From positions 2,620,282 to 2,684,281 of the forward strand of contig NZ_CP028105.1 in the NCBI RefSeq assembly GCF_003019675.1: a stretch of 64,000 nucleotides of DNA. Reading direction: 5' to 3'. A program made the translations under genes and the position numbers. Positions 35,345 through 42,951 of the stretch are shown piece after piece. A model generated the notes under the pieces. That model was not told where the DNA came from. It saw only the letters and a program-made list of their open reading frames with translations, and did not search any database. This DNA comes from Fusobacterium ulcerans (GTDB lineage: Bacteria; Fusobacteriota; Fusobacteriia; Fusobacteriales; Fusobacteriaceae). Every line of letters starts with the position of its first letter. Positions within the stretch are counted from its first letter, which is position 1.

Positions 35345-35887
35345 ATGGAAGAAAAAAAATCAAAAATTAAACTTTTAATAGAAAAAATTAGTACAATATC
35401 TGGTGGAATATATAAATATGATAGTTTAGAATTACAAAATATAGATTTAGGATATAAATTAAATAATATTATAAAAAGCAAAATGAGAGAAAAAGAAAAA
35501 ATAAAAGTATTAAAAAGTTCGATTGAATTAGAAAAATATAAAGAATTAAAGAATTATAATGCTACTTTTCGAGCTTTAACATCAGTTATAGGAAATTTTG
35601 CTCAAAATTTAGCTGAAGAAGAATTATATGAAATAAAAGATAAATCAGTATATTCCTCAAATTTATCTTTCTATATAAAAACCAAGAATCTTGGAATATT
35701 TGTACTGACAAAAATGCAAGAAGGAAATAAATCTATTCTATTAATTGATGATTTGAAAGATATAAATAAGGAATTAAAAATTATTGAATTAAATCAAGAA
35801 GAATCACAACAATTAATTGATATTTTAAAGATGAAATTAGAATTTCAAAAAGAAAAAGATATAAGTGATTTAATTGAATTACTCTAA
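35345..35887 (+). CDS. Soluble protein, unknown, paired with membrane protein
   Basis: 180 residues from ATG 35345 (AAGGAG 11 nt upstream; ATG 35324 lacks a site). Charged alpha/beta protein with a Y-S-S-N-L-S-F-Y-I-K-T-K-N-L-G-I-F-V-L strand region. No family recognised. Ends at a bidirectional terminator. Confidence 0.5.
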   Translation: MEEKKSKIKLLIEKISTISGGIYKYDSLELQNIDLGYKLNNIIKSKMREKEKIKVLKSSIELEKYKELKNYNATFRALTSVIGNFAQNLAEEELYEIKDKSVYSSNLSFYIKTKNLGIFVLTKMQEGNKSILLIDDLKDINKELKIIELNQEESQQLIDILKMKLEFQKEKDISDLIELL

Positions 35888-35896
35888 TAATAATTA

Positions 35897-35934
35897 AAAA
35901 AAGCTGTAGTTTTTAATAGTCTACAGCTTTTTTA
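35897..35934 (+). terminator. Bidirectional terminator
   Basis: AAAAAAGCTGTAG / CTACAGCTTTTTT stem between convergent genes. Confidence 0.9.
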
Positions 35935-35945
35935 TAATGATTTTT

Positions 35946-37625
35946 TTATTTTGAGTCATTTTCCTTTTTAGGAGGATTTTCATAATTTTTTATTGTCTTT
36001 TCAGTATTAAAATACTTTTTACTTATTTCAGGATAAACAATTTCTTTTTCCATAATTTGAAAGAAACAATTTTTATTTTCTTCTTCTTTAAACCATGGAA
36101 TAACATATGAATTTATTTCACCTATTTTTGTTATTATTGGCTTTTCAAAAAGTCCAATTTCTTCTAAAAATTCTTTTTTATTTTTATCTTTCAAATCTTT
36201 TTTAACTTTATTTTCTAGTTTTTCTTTAATTTTATTTTCTAATTTTAGTCTTGCAGATGGAGTATAAAAAATACCAATTTCTTCTCCTTTTTCATGCCAT
36301 GAAGCAGCTTCATCAACAGCTTGTCCAATATAAACCATATCTCTATAATAGTATTCACCATAAGCAGTAGCCCCTCTAATAAGTAATTTTTTATTTAAGC
36401 AAGTAGTTATTAGCTCAGCACATAATTTATTATGGATTTCAAGATTAGTGCAACCAATAACAAAAGTGTCAGATATAAGATTTATATCAATTGATATATC
36501 TTTTTTTTCAATATATTGGTCTTTGATATCTATTAATTTATTTTTTATTTGAATTAACTTTAGAATATTATTTTTCTTTCCATCAATATGATTTTCTCTT
36601 TGCCAAATTCCCTTCCAACCTAAAATATCCGCAAATGTAAGATAAGCCTCTGTTTTTAAAATTTTTTCTTGTGCTAATTTTATATATTCTTCAGTGATTT
36701 TTAATAATTTTATAATTTCATTAGTTTTATTATTTAAGTCATTAGCTTTAAATATAAAATTACTAAAATTATTAATAGCATCATCAAATTCTTTTTTTAA
36801 ATAATATGAAAGTCCATCATTGTATAAATTAGTTGGATTATTTTCTTCATTAATTATTTCATTAACTTTTTTAATTTCAGGTTTTGAATTTTCTGTTATA
36901 GCTTTTTCAATTTTCTTTTTAATTTCTATAAATGTTTCATCAGCATTATTTAATTCTATTGCTTTATTAATATCTATTAAAGCATCTTTATAATTTTCAA
37001 GCATATATTTACTTTCTGCACGATTTTTATAAGTAATGGCAGCATATGGATTTAATTCTAATGCCTTGTCATAATCTTTAATAGCTTTTTTATAGTCTTC
37101 TAAAAAATATTTTATTTTTCCACGATTATTATAATAAGTAGCATTGTTAGGATTTAATTGTATGGCATTCTCAAAGTTTTTAAGAGCTTCTTTATAATTT
37201 TTTAAATTATAATTACATATTCCACAATAAATATAATAAATTTCTTCATTAGGATTTACTTCAATAGCTTTGTTATAATCTATAATAGCATTTTCATAGT
37301 CTTCTAAGGAATATTTTGTTTTTCCACGATTATTATAATAAGTAGCATTATTAGGATCTAATTCAATAGCTTTGTTATAATCTATAATAGCTTCCTTATA
37401 TTTTTTTAAAAAGTGGTTACAATTACCACGAAGATTGTAATAAACAGCATTATTAGGATCTAATTCAATAGCTTTGTTATAATCTATAACAGCTTCCTCA
37501 TATTTTTTTAAAAAGTAGTTACAATTACCACGACTATTATAAAAGTTAGCATTGTTAGGATTTAGTCTAATTTTTTCATTTAGCTCTTCTATTTCCTTTA
37601 AAGTATCTTGATTATTTTCATCCAT
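35946..37625 (-). CDS. TPR-repeat protein with nucleotide-cyclase-like domain
   Basis: 559 residues. About six tandem TPR units (13-235) of the type N-P-N-N-A-x-Y-Y-N-x-R-G-x-x-x-Y-x-L-x-x-Y-x-x-A-I are followed by a helical linker with another TPR-like pair (about 265-320) and a C-terminal domain with S-D-T-F-V-I-G-C (about 385), L-I-R-G-A-T-A-Y-G-E-Y (about 418) and Y-I-G-Q-A-V-D-E-A-A-S-W-H-E (about 434). This order resembles class III cyclase folds (D..., R-G-x-x-x-G, f-G-x-A-V-x-x-A), though metal residues are incomplete. GGAGGAAAG site. A signalling or defence role is an inference. Leftward, unlike its neighbours. Confidence 0.65.
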   Translation of the reverse strand: MDENNQDTLKEIEELNEKIRLNPNNANFYNSRGNCNYFLKKYEEAVIDYNKAIELDPNNAVYYNLRGNCNHFLKKYKEAIIDYNKAIELDPNNATYYNNRGKTKYSLEDYENAIIDYNKAIEVNPNEEIYYIYCGICNYNLKNYKEALKNFENAIQLNPNNATYYNNRGKIKYFLEDYKKAIKDYDKALELNPYAAITYKNRAESKYMLENYKDALIDINKAIELNNADETFIEIKKKIEKAITENSKPEIKKVNEIINEENNPTNLYNDGLSYYLKKEFDDAINNFSNFIFKANDLNNKTNEIIKLLKITEEYIKLAQEKILKTEAYLTFADILGWKGIWQRENHIDGKKNNILKLIQIKNKLIDIKDQYIEKKDISIDINLISDTFVIGCTNLEIHNKLCAELITTCLNKKLLIRGATAYGEYYYRDMVYIGQAVDEAASWHEKGEEIGIFYTPSARLKLENKIKEKLENKVKKDLKDKNKKEFLEEIGLFEKPIITKIGEINSYVIPWFKEEENKNCFFQIMEKEIVYPEISKKYFNTEKTIKNYENPPKKENDSK

Positions 37626-37693
37626 TTTCTTTCCTCCAATTTAAATATTTTACTATTTATTATACAACATTATTAAAGGAAACTAAAGAATAT

Positions 37694-37798
37694 AAAAATT
37701 TATAAAATAAAAATTTATAAAATAAAAATTTATAAAATAAAAATTTATAAAATAAAAATTTATAAAATAAAAATTTATAAAATAAATATTTATCATAT
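37694..37798. repeat. 15-bp tandem repeat array
   Basis: Six identical head-to-tail copies of AAAAATTTATAAAAT start at 37694, 37709, 37724, 37739, 37754 and 37769; a seventh, diverged copy ends near 37798. About 70 bp upstream of the TPR-protein start (leftward gene) and about 640 bp before a Rep-like gene. Confidence 0.95.
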
Positions 37799-37832
37799 AA
37801 AAAAAGTGTACTATTTGAAGTACACTTTTTAA
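37799..37832. terminator. Strong bidirectional hairpin
   Basis: AAAAAGTGTACT / AGTACACTTTTT, 12 perfect pairs with A and T flanks, right after the tandem repeats; separates the cargo block from the late module. Confidence 0.85.
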
Positions 37833-37949
37833 CCAGAAGGTATTACAAAAAATATTTTTTTATGCTAAGATATCTGTATCAAGGAATGAGGAGGCAACAG
37901 CATAAAAAATATGGTTGATTTTTAATCGTTTGTATGCTAATATTGAAAT

Positions 37950-38144
37950 ATGACAATCGTAATTGAGAAATCAAGAATGGAAGAGACAAGAAAAAAATGT
38001 AAAAAATGCGGTCAATTTCTATACGAGACTTCAAAAAATGGTTGGATACATTTTGCACCTAAAACATCAATAGTAAGTAATGGAAGTGAATTCCATGTTA
38101 GGTGTAGCCATTGTAAAGAAGAAGCTATTATAAAGATTAAATAA
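37950..38144 (+). CDS. Com-like zinc-ribbon protein
   Basis: 64 residues, or 55 from the ATG at 37977. Two Cys pairs, C-K-K-C-G-Q-F-L-Y-E and C-S-H-C, about 40 residues apart around an aromatic/basic core, the layout of Mu Com-type translational regulators found at the start of phage late regions. No mom-like target is seen nearby. Confidence 0.65.
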   Translation: MTIVIEKSRMEETRKKCKKCGQFLYETSKNGWIHFAPKTSIVSNGSEFHVRCSHCKEEAIIKIK

Positions 38145-38255
38145 AATTAAATTTACGATAGAACTCATAGAGGAGTTAAGGTTTGTAGTGATGCAGATCT
38201 TAACTCCTTTTATTTTTTGTAAAAAATTTGACTAAAAATTTTCAGGAGGTGAGAA

Positions 38256-38354
38256 ATGGTTAATACAATATTTATTTTTAGTGCAGGAGTCATTATAGGA
38301 ATGGCTGCATCTATCATATTTAGAGAATTATATAATCTCAAAAATAAAAAATAA
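38256..38354 (+). CDS. Single-span small membrane protein (32 aa)
   Basis: One hydrophobic helix (T-I-F-I-F-S-A-G-V-I-I-G-M-A-A-S-I-I-F) with a basic tail K-N-K-K; CAGGAGGTGAG ribosome site. Strong translation signal argues for a real gene. Role unknown. Confidence 0.6.
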   Translation: MVNTIFIFSAGVIIGMAASIIFRELYNLKNKK

Positions 38355-38433
38355 TCAATTTTTTTAAGTTTAAATGGATAAAGTGATAAGCTTTGGGATA
38401 GGGGTTGGTAAGACTTAAAAAAGGGAGGTGAAT

Positions 38434-39534
38434 ATGATAATAGATTCTAGTAGGCTTGAAGTAATTGGGATAGATAGAATTATGATAAATAACTTTAAGA
38501 TACTGAACTTTGAAAAACTGGAAAAAAAGGAAATAGTAAATAAGCAAGAGTATATTGAAAGATTCGAGATAAAAGAAAAGGGCTTTCATTTAGTCTATTC
38601 TAATAATTTAAAGGCTACTGGTGAAGTATATAGCTTTTCAACACTTGAATTTAATGCTAATAAAATTAAAGCAGAACATAATATTTATAATTCAAGTGTT
38701 AAAGAAGTTTATGAATGCTTGAAAACAATTGTTTTGGATCTTAAAAATAAAGGAATTGAATTAGATCTAGCAGATGCAAAAATAAGAGAACTTGAAATTA
38801 ATATAACATTTGAAAAAGATTATAGAGATCTTCAAGAAGTTATGTTGCTCTTGATTAGAGCTAATCACCAAAAAGCTCTTGGCATGTATAGTGCAACAGA
38901 TGCAGATATACCAGAACAAATAAAAAGAGATAGAATCATATATTTTAATGCAAAGCTTCCTGAAACTAGAAAAGAAAATACTGGAAAAGTTATTAAGATT
39001 TATGATAAAAGTTTTGAATTATTTATAAATCAAGATATTTTTCTTGAACAAAAATTAACGAGAATAGAGGTACTCTTTGGAAGAGATTACTATAGAAACA
39101 TAATGGAAAAAATGAAATTAGACAACAGCCTTAAAGTATTTTTAACTAATGATTTTTTAAAGCAAGTATTTCTTGAAGCACTTGATTATGAACTAAAAGT
39201 AAAACCTTTAAAACAGATAGAGAGAATAAAAAATAAATTAATATATGATTTTAATAGTTTTAGAAGAAATGAAAAAGCAAAAAGAATAGAGAGAAGTAAA
39301 CTAAAAAAAGCAGGGAAAAATATACCAGACTATCTAAAAGAGGAAAGAGGTGTATTTGAGTATTTAAAGAAAAATTCATGGATATTTGACTGGAAATTCT
39401 TATATGAAATTTGCCAAAAGCAAATAAGTAGTAGACATAGAAAAATGTATGAACAACAGTTAAAAAAGTATATGGATATAAAAAATTATGAAAAATATCA
39501 GGAATTAATAAATCTGATTTTTTTTACCAGTTAA
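38434..39534 (+). CDS. Rep-like protein (phage/plasmid replication II/X-type candidate)
   Basis: 366 residues from ATG 38434 (AAGGGAGGTG upstream). The stretch G-K-V-I-K-I-Y-D-K-S-F-E-L followed by L-T-R-I-E-V-L-F-G-R-D-Y-Y (about 190-225) matches the core pattern of II/X-type rolling-circle replication proteins of filamentous phages and small plasmids; the C-terminal part is basic and helical. A separate DnaD/DnaC module exists 9 kb upstream, so this may serve a second replicon. Identification is by motif only. Confidence 0.55.
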   Translation: MIIDSSRLEVIGIDRIMINNFKILNFEKLEKKEIVNKQEYIERFEIKEKGFHLVYSNNLKATGEVYSFSTLEFNANKIKAEHNIYNSSVKEVYECLKTIVLDLKNKGIELDLADAKIRELEINITFEKDYRDLQEVMLLLIRANHQKALGMYSATDADIPEQIKRDRIIYFNAKLPETRKENTGKVIKIYDKSFELFINQDIFLEQKLTRIEVLFGRDYYRNIMEKMKLDNSLKVFLTNDFLKQVFLEALDYELKVKPLKQIERIKNKLIYDFNSFRRNEKAKRIERSKLKKAGKNIPDYLKEERGVFEYLKKNSWIFDWKFLYEICQKQISSRHRKMYEQQLKKYMDIKNYEKYQELINLIFFTS

Positions 39535-39703
39535 ACTAATATAGCTGGTATTCTTTAAAATCAGTTTAAGGCTAGAATTAATCAGCTCTAAAAATAATTT
39601 TTTTAGTTAAAAAATACTTAGATTATTCACTACAGTTAATTACATAGTTTTTATATCTTTTCAATATTATATCTTTTTTATCTTTTAGGAGGAGGTGAGA
39701 GAG

Positions 39704-40234
39704 ATAGCAGCATTAACAAAAAGTAAAGAATTTGAAATCCGTATGAGATATGAATATGGTGAAGATTTAAAAAGCTTATCTTTTATCTATAAAGTATCAT
39801 ACAACACTTTGAAAAAAAGAAAAGAGAAAAGTGAGTTAAAAGGAGATGCTTGGATTAAAGGAAGTAGAGTTGCACATGCTTATGAGTGCTATGCAGATGA
39901 AGTAGAAAAAAGAAAAAAAGAAATTGAAGATAGAATAAATGATTCAGCTCGTAGAGAAATTAATCAGATTCAAAATTTGATTGATGATGCTTATGGTGCA
40001 GAAGAAGTGATTGTAGATGGAAAGCTTGAAGCAGCTATATCAACAAGAGTACCACGAATACAAACAATGCTTGGACTTAAAAGAAGTATTGAGAATGTAC
40101 TTGGAGATAAAGAAAAAGCAGAGATAGAAAAAATTAAAATTGATGTTGAGTTAAAGAAAGCAGAACTTGAAATGAAGAGGATAGACTTAGAGTTCAAAAA
40201 GAGAGAAGCTGAAGATTATTTGAAGGAGGAATAG
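39704..40234 (+). CDS. Phage DNA-packaging/terminase-small-like HTH protein, probable ATA start
   Basis: About 176 residues. N-terminal HTH-like part (R-M-R-Y-E-Y-G-E-D-L-K-S-L-S-F-I-Y-K-V-S-Y-N-T-L, split here only for length) and a long C-terminal coiled coil (I-D-V-E-L-K-K-A-E-L-E-M-K), as in DUF1804/terminase-small proteins. GGAGG at 39691-39695 lies 8 nt before ATA at 39704; the only canonical in-frame start nearby, GTG 39695, sits inside that site. Reading ATA as Met gives M-A-A-L-T-K-S, a normal N-terminus. Ends in the start of the HNH gene. Confidence 0.6.
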   Translation: MAALTKSKEFEIRMRYEYGEDLKSLSFIYKVSYNTLKKRKEKSELKGDAWIKGSRVAHAYECYADEVEKRKKEIEDRINDSARREINQIQNLIDDAYGAEEVIVDGKLEAAISTRVPRIQTMLGLKRSIENVLGDKEKAEIEKIKIDVELKKAELEMKRIDLEFKKREAEDYLKEE

Positions 40235-40665
40235 TGGCAATTAATAAGATATGCAATAGATGTAGAACTAAATATCCAGTAGGAATGCAATGTCCTAATG
40301 GTTGCTATGTTAAAGCTAAGAAAGAAAGTAATAAGTTCTATGATAAATATCAGAGAAAGAACAAAGATATATATCATTCTAAACAGTGGGAACTTATAAG
40401 AAAAGAATGCCTAAGCAACTATGATAATCTTTGCCTATATACATTATTCAAGTATGGTAAAGCTGTTCCAGCAACTATGATACATCATATCATAGAAATT
40501 AATACTGATCATAGCAAAGCATATGACATAGAAAATCTTATTCCTTTATCTGATGAAGCACATAGAGAAGTTCATCACAGATATAACATTGAAGATATAA
40601 AAGAAGTACAGCAAGAGCTAAAGAAATTTAAAAGACTCTATATAGAAAAATATTTGGAGGGGTAG
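40234..40665 (+). CDS. HNH endonuclease
   Basis: 143 residues (GTG start, GGAGGA upstream). N-terminal zinc cysteines (C-N-R-C, C-P-N-G-C) and the HNH core I-H-H-I-I-E-I ... E-N-L-I-P-L-S-D-E-A-H-R-E-V-H-H. Phages of the HK97-type packaging group carry such an HNH beside the terminase; it works with the terminase at cos cleavage. Confidence 0.9.
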   Translation: MAINKICNRCRTKYPVGMQCPNGCYVKAKKESNKFYDKYQRKNKDIYHSKQWELIRKECLSNYDNLCLYTLFKYGKAVPATMIHHIIEINTDHSKAYDIENLIPLSDEAHREVHHRYNIEDIKEVQQELKKFKRLYIEKYLEG

Positions 40666-40735
40666 GGGGGATATAAAAAAGTTTTGGGAAATACTTCCAA
40701 GACCGCATCCCTTAGTGAAGTTTTTACAAATTTCT
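40654..40735 (+). other. Probable cos (packaging) site
   Basis: The only non-coding gap between HNH and terminase genes. It has a G-rich run (GGAGGGGTAGGGGGG) then AAAAGTTTTGGGAAATAC and CCAAGACCGC, a composition and position like cos regions of HNH-associated phages, and unlike the surrounding AT-rich DNA. Cut positions cannot be read by eye. Confidence 0.5.
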
Positions 40736-40778
40736 AAATAGAAAATTTTCTGAATAAAAATAAAAAAGGAGGGAAGAA

Positions 40779-41234
40779 ATGGGAGCAAAGAAACCTCTCT
40801 CAACTCAAAAAGGGCATTTGACAACTGAACAGCAAAAACAAAAAGAATTAGAAGAAGCCAAGTTGAAATTTATAGGAAAGGAACATTTAAAGAAAGCTCC
40901 AGAATGGCTTATTAATGACTATGCAATTAATGAATGGAAAAGACTTGTCAAAGAATTACAAGAAAGTCCAACATTCAATAATCTTGATTATAACAATCTA
41001 GGAGCTTACTGCAATGCATTGGCGAAGTATGCAGCTATAACTAAAGAAGTAGGTTTGAAATTTAGAATAGGAAAAGAAATCAATAACTTGACTACATTGG
41101 AATTGAAGTATTCTGATGAGGTTAAAAAATATGCTTCTTTATTAGGATTAACAGCAGAAGGAAAACTGAAACTGATGTTTGGAGATACACAAATAGATAA
41201 AAATAATGTAAAGAATGAATTTGGAGATATTTAA
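40779..41234 (+). CDS. terS: Terminase small subunit (P27 family)
   Basis: 151 residues. Pattern G-A-K-K-P near the start, P-E-W-L-I-N-D-Y-A-I-N-E-W-K-R-L near 42, then L-G-A-Y-C-N-A-L-A-K-Y, matching P27-family small terminases that recognise the packaging site. AGGAGGG ribosome site. Confidence 0.88.
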   Translation: MGAKKPLSTQKGHLTTEQQKQKELEEAKLKFIGKEHLKKAPEWLINDYAINEWKRLVKELQESPTFNNLDYNNLGAYCNALAKYAAITKEVGLKFRIGKEINNLTTLELKYSDEVKKYASLLGLTAEGKLKLMFGDTQIDKNNVKNEFGDI

Positions 41235-41235
41235 T

Positions 41236-42951
41236 ATGACTATTAAGAATGAATTAATTGAATATGCAATAGATTGTATAAGTGGAAATATAGTAAGTGG
41301 AGAGAAGCATAAATGGGCTTGTGAAAGATTTTTAGATGATATAGAGAGAAATGAATGGAGATATGTCTGGAATGAAGAAAAAGCTCAAAATATAATAACT
41401 TGGTTTACTTATTTGAAACATTCAAAAGGAGTATTAGCAGGGCAGCCTATCAATCTTACAGCATGGCAAAAATTCATTTTATGTCAAATTTATGGTTGGG
41501 AAGATAAAAAAGGAGTTAGAAGGTTTAAAAAAGCATTTGTTGAAGTAGCTAGAAAAAATGCAAAAACACAGATGCAGGCAGGAAGCCTTTTATATGAAAT
41601 TTCTGTAGTTGCTACTAAAAATAATGAAATTGCTGAAACATTCTGTGCAGGAACTAAAAGAGAACAATCAAAACTCCTTTTCAATGAAGCTCAAAATATG
41701 CTTCGTGGAAGTATATTATCAACTAAATTCAAATTGACAAGAGATAAGATAGTTCATGTTAAAACTAATTCTTTTCTTACTCCATTAAGTAAGCAAGATG
41801 GAAAAAATGGAGATGGAACTAATCCTGCTGTCTTAGTATTAGATGAATATCACCAGCACACTACTACAGAGTTCTATGATCTTGGTTTAGGAAGCAATTC
41901 AAAAGAACCCTTACTATTTATCATAACAACAGCAGGAATGGACTTGAATGTTCCTTGTTATGTGCAGGAATATAAATATTGCTCAAATGTTTTAAATCCT
42001 CATTCTGATACAGTTAATGATGAATATTTTATAGATATTTGTGAAGCAGATGAAGAAGATGATATCTCAAGTATTGATACATGGAGAAAAGCAAATCCTA
42101 TCAGAGCATATTACCAAGAAGGACTGGATAAACTTGCATCAGATTTTAAAGTGGCAAAAGATATTCCAGAAAAAATGGTGTCTTTTAAAACTAAATGTTT
42201 AAACTTATGGCTTCAAGCTAAAGTAAATGGATATATGGATATTAATAAATGGGAAGCCTGTGAAGTAAAAGAAATCCCCTATGATTTGAGAGGAGCTGAT
42301 GTGTATGTAGGATTTGATATGTCAGCAAAAATTGACCTTACCTCAGTATCGTTTATATTACCTGTTATGGATAATGAAGTTCCTAAGTATGTATTGTACA
42401 GCCATTCTTTTATACCAAATGAAGAAAAATTAAGAGAAAGAATAATGGTTGATAAGGTTCCATATGATAGCTGGGTACAGCGAGGATATGTGACAATTAC
42501 CAATACTCCAATAGTGGATCAGGAAGCTGTAATGAGATATGTTATAGATTTTTGTGAAGAGCAGGGATGGAACATAAAATCTTTATGCTTTGATCCTGCA
42601 AATGCTTCTAAACTGATGATGGATTTATCTAATAAAGGTTATGAATGTATAGAAGTATATCAATCATATAAATCTTTAAATGAAGCTACAGCAGGATTTA
42701 GAGAACAAGTATATAGTGAAAATGTTCTTTATTTACCTAATCCAGTACTTACATATGCGATAAAAAATGCAGTAGTCAGGCAAACAAATGGATTGATAAA
42801 AATAGATAAAGATATGACAAAACAGAGAATTGACCCTGTGGATGCAACTTTATGCTGCTATAAATTAGCACAATATCATGAATTTACATTTGATATGGAT
42901 GAATACTTAGATAAAGTCAGCAGTATCTATAAAGAGGGAGGTGAGATATGA
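41236..42951 (+). CDS. terL: Terminase large subunit
   Basis: 571 residues from ATG 41236 (GGAGA upstream; ATG 41215 also in frame). ATPase: Walker A-like V-A-R-K-N-A-K-T-Q (about 104-112), Walker B V-L-V-L-D-E-Y-H-Q (about 199-207), coupling motif I-I-T-T-A-G. C-terminal RNase-H nuclease: V-G-F-D-M-S (about 350) and later acidic residues (C-F-D-P-A-N, D-P-V-D-A-T). Drives DNA packaging. Confidence 0.93.
   Translation: MTIKNELIEYAIDCISGNIVSGEKHKWACERFLDDIERNEWRYVWNEEKAQNIITWFTYLKHSKGVLAGQPINLTAWQKFILCQIYGWEDKKGVRRFKKAFVEVARKNAKTQMQAGSLLYEISVVATKNNEIAETFCAGTKREQSKLLFNEAQNMLRGSILSTKFKLTRDKIVHVKTNSFLTPLSKQDGKNGDGTNPAVLVLDEYHQHTTTEFYDLGLGSNSKEPLLFIITTAGMDLNVPCYVQEYKYCSNVLNPHSDTVNDEYFIDICEADEEDDISSIDTWRKANPIRAYYQEGLDKLASDFKVAKDIPEKMVSFKTKCLNLWLQAKVNGYMDINKWEACEVKEIPYDLRGADVYVGFDMSAKIDLTSVSFILPVMDNEVPKYVLYSHSFIPNEEKLRERIMVDKVPYDSWVQRGYVTITNTPIVDQEAVMRYVIDFCEEQGWNIKSLCFDPANASKLMMDLSNKGYECIEVYQSYKSLNEATAGFREQVYSENVLYLPNPVLTYAIKNAVVRQTNGLIKIDKDMTKQRIDPVDATLCCYKLAQYHEFTFDMDEYLDKVSSIYKEGGEI

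Noticed and set aside
37694-37798. Tandem repeats considered as a CRISPR array
   Set aside because: Units are only 15 bp and directly adjacent, with no spacers and no cas genes.
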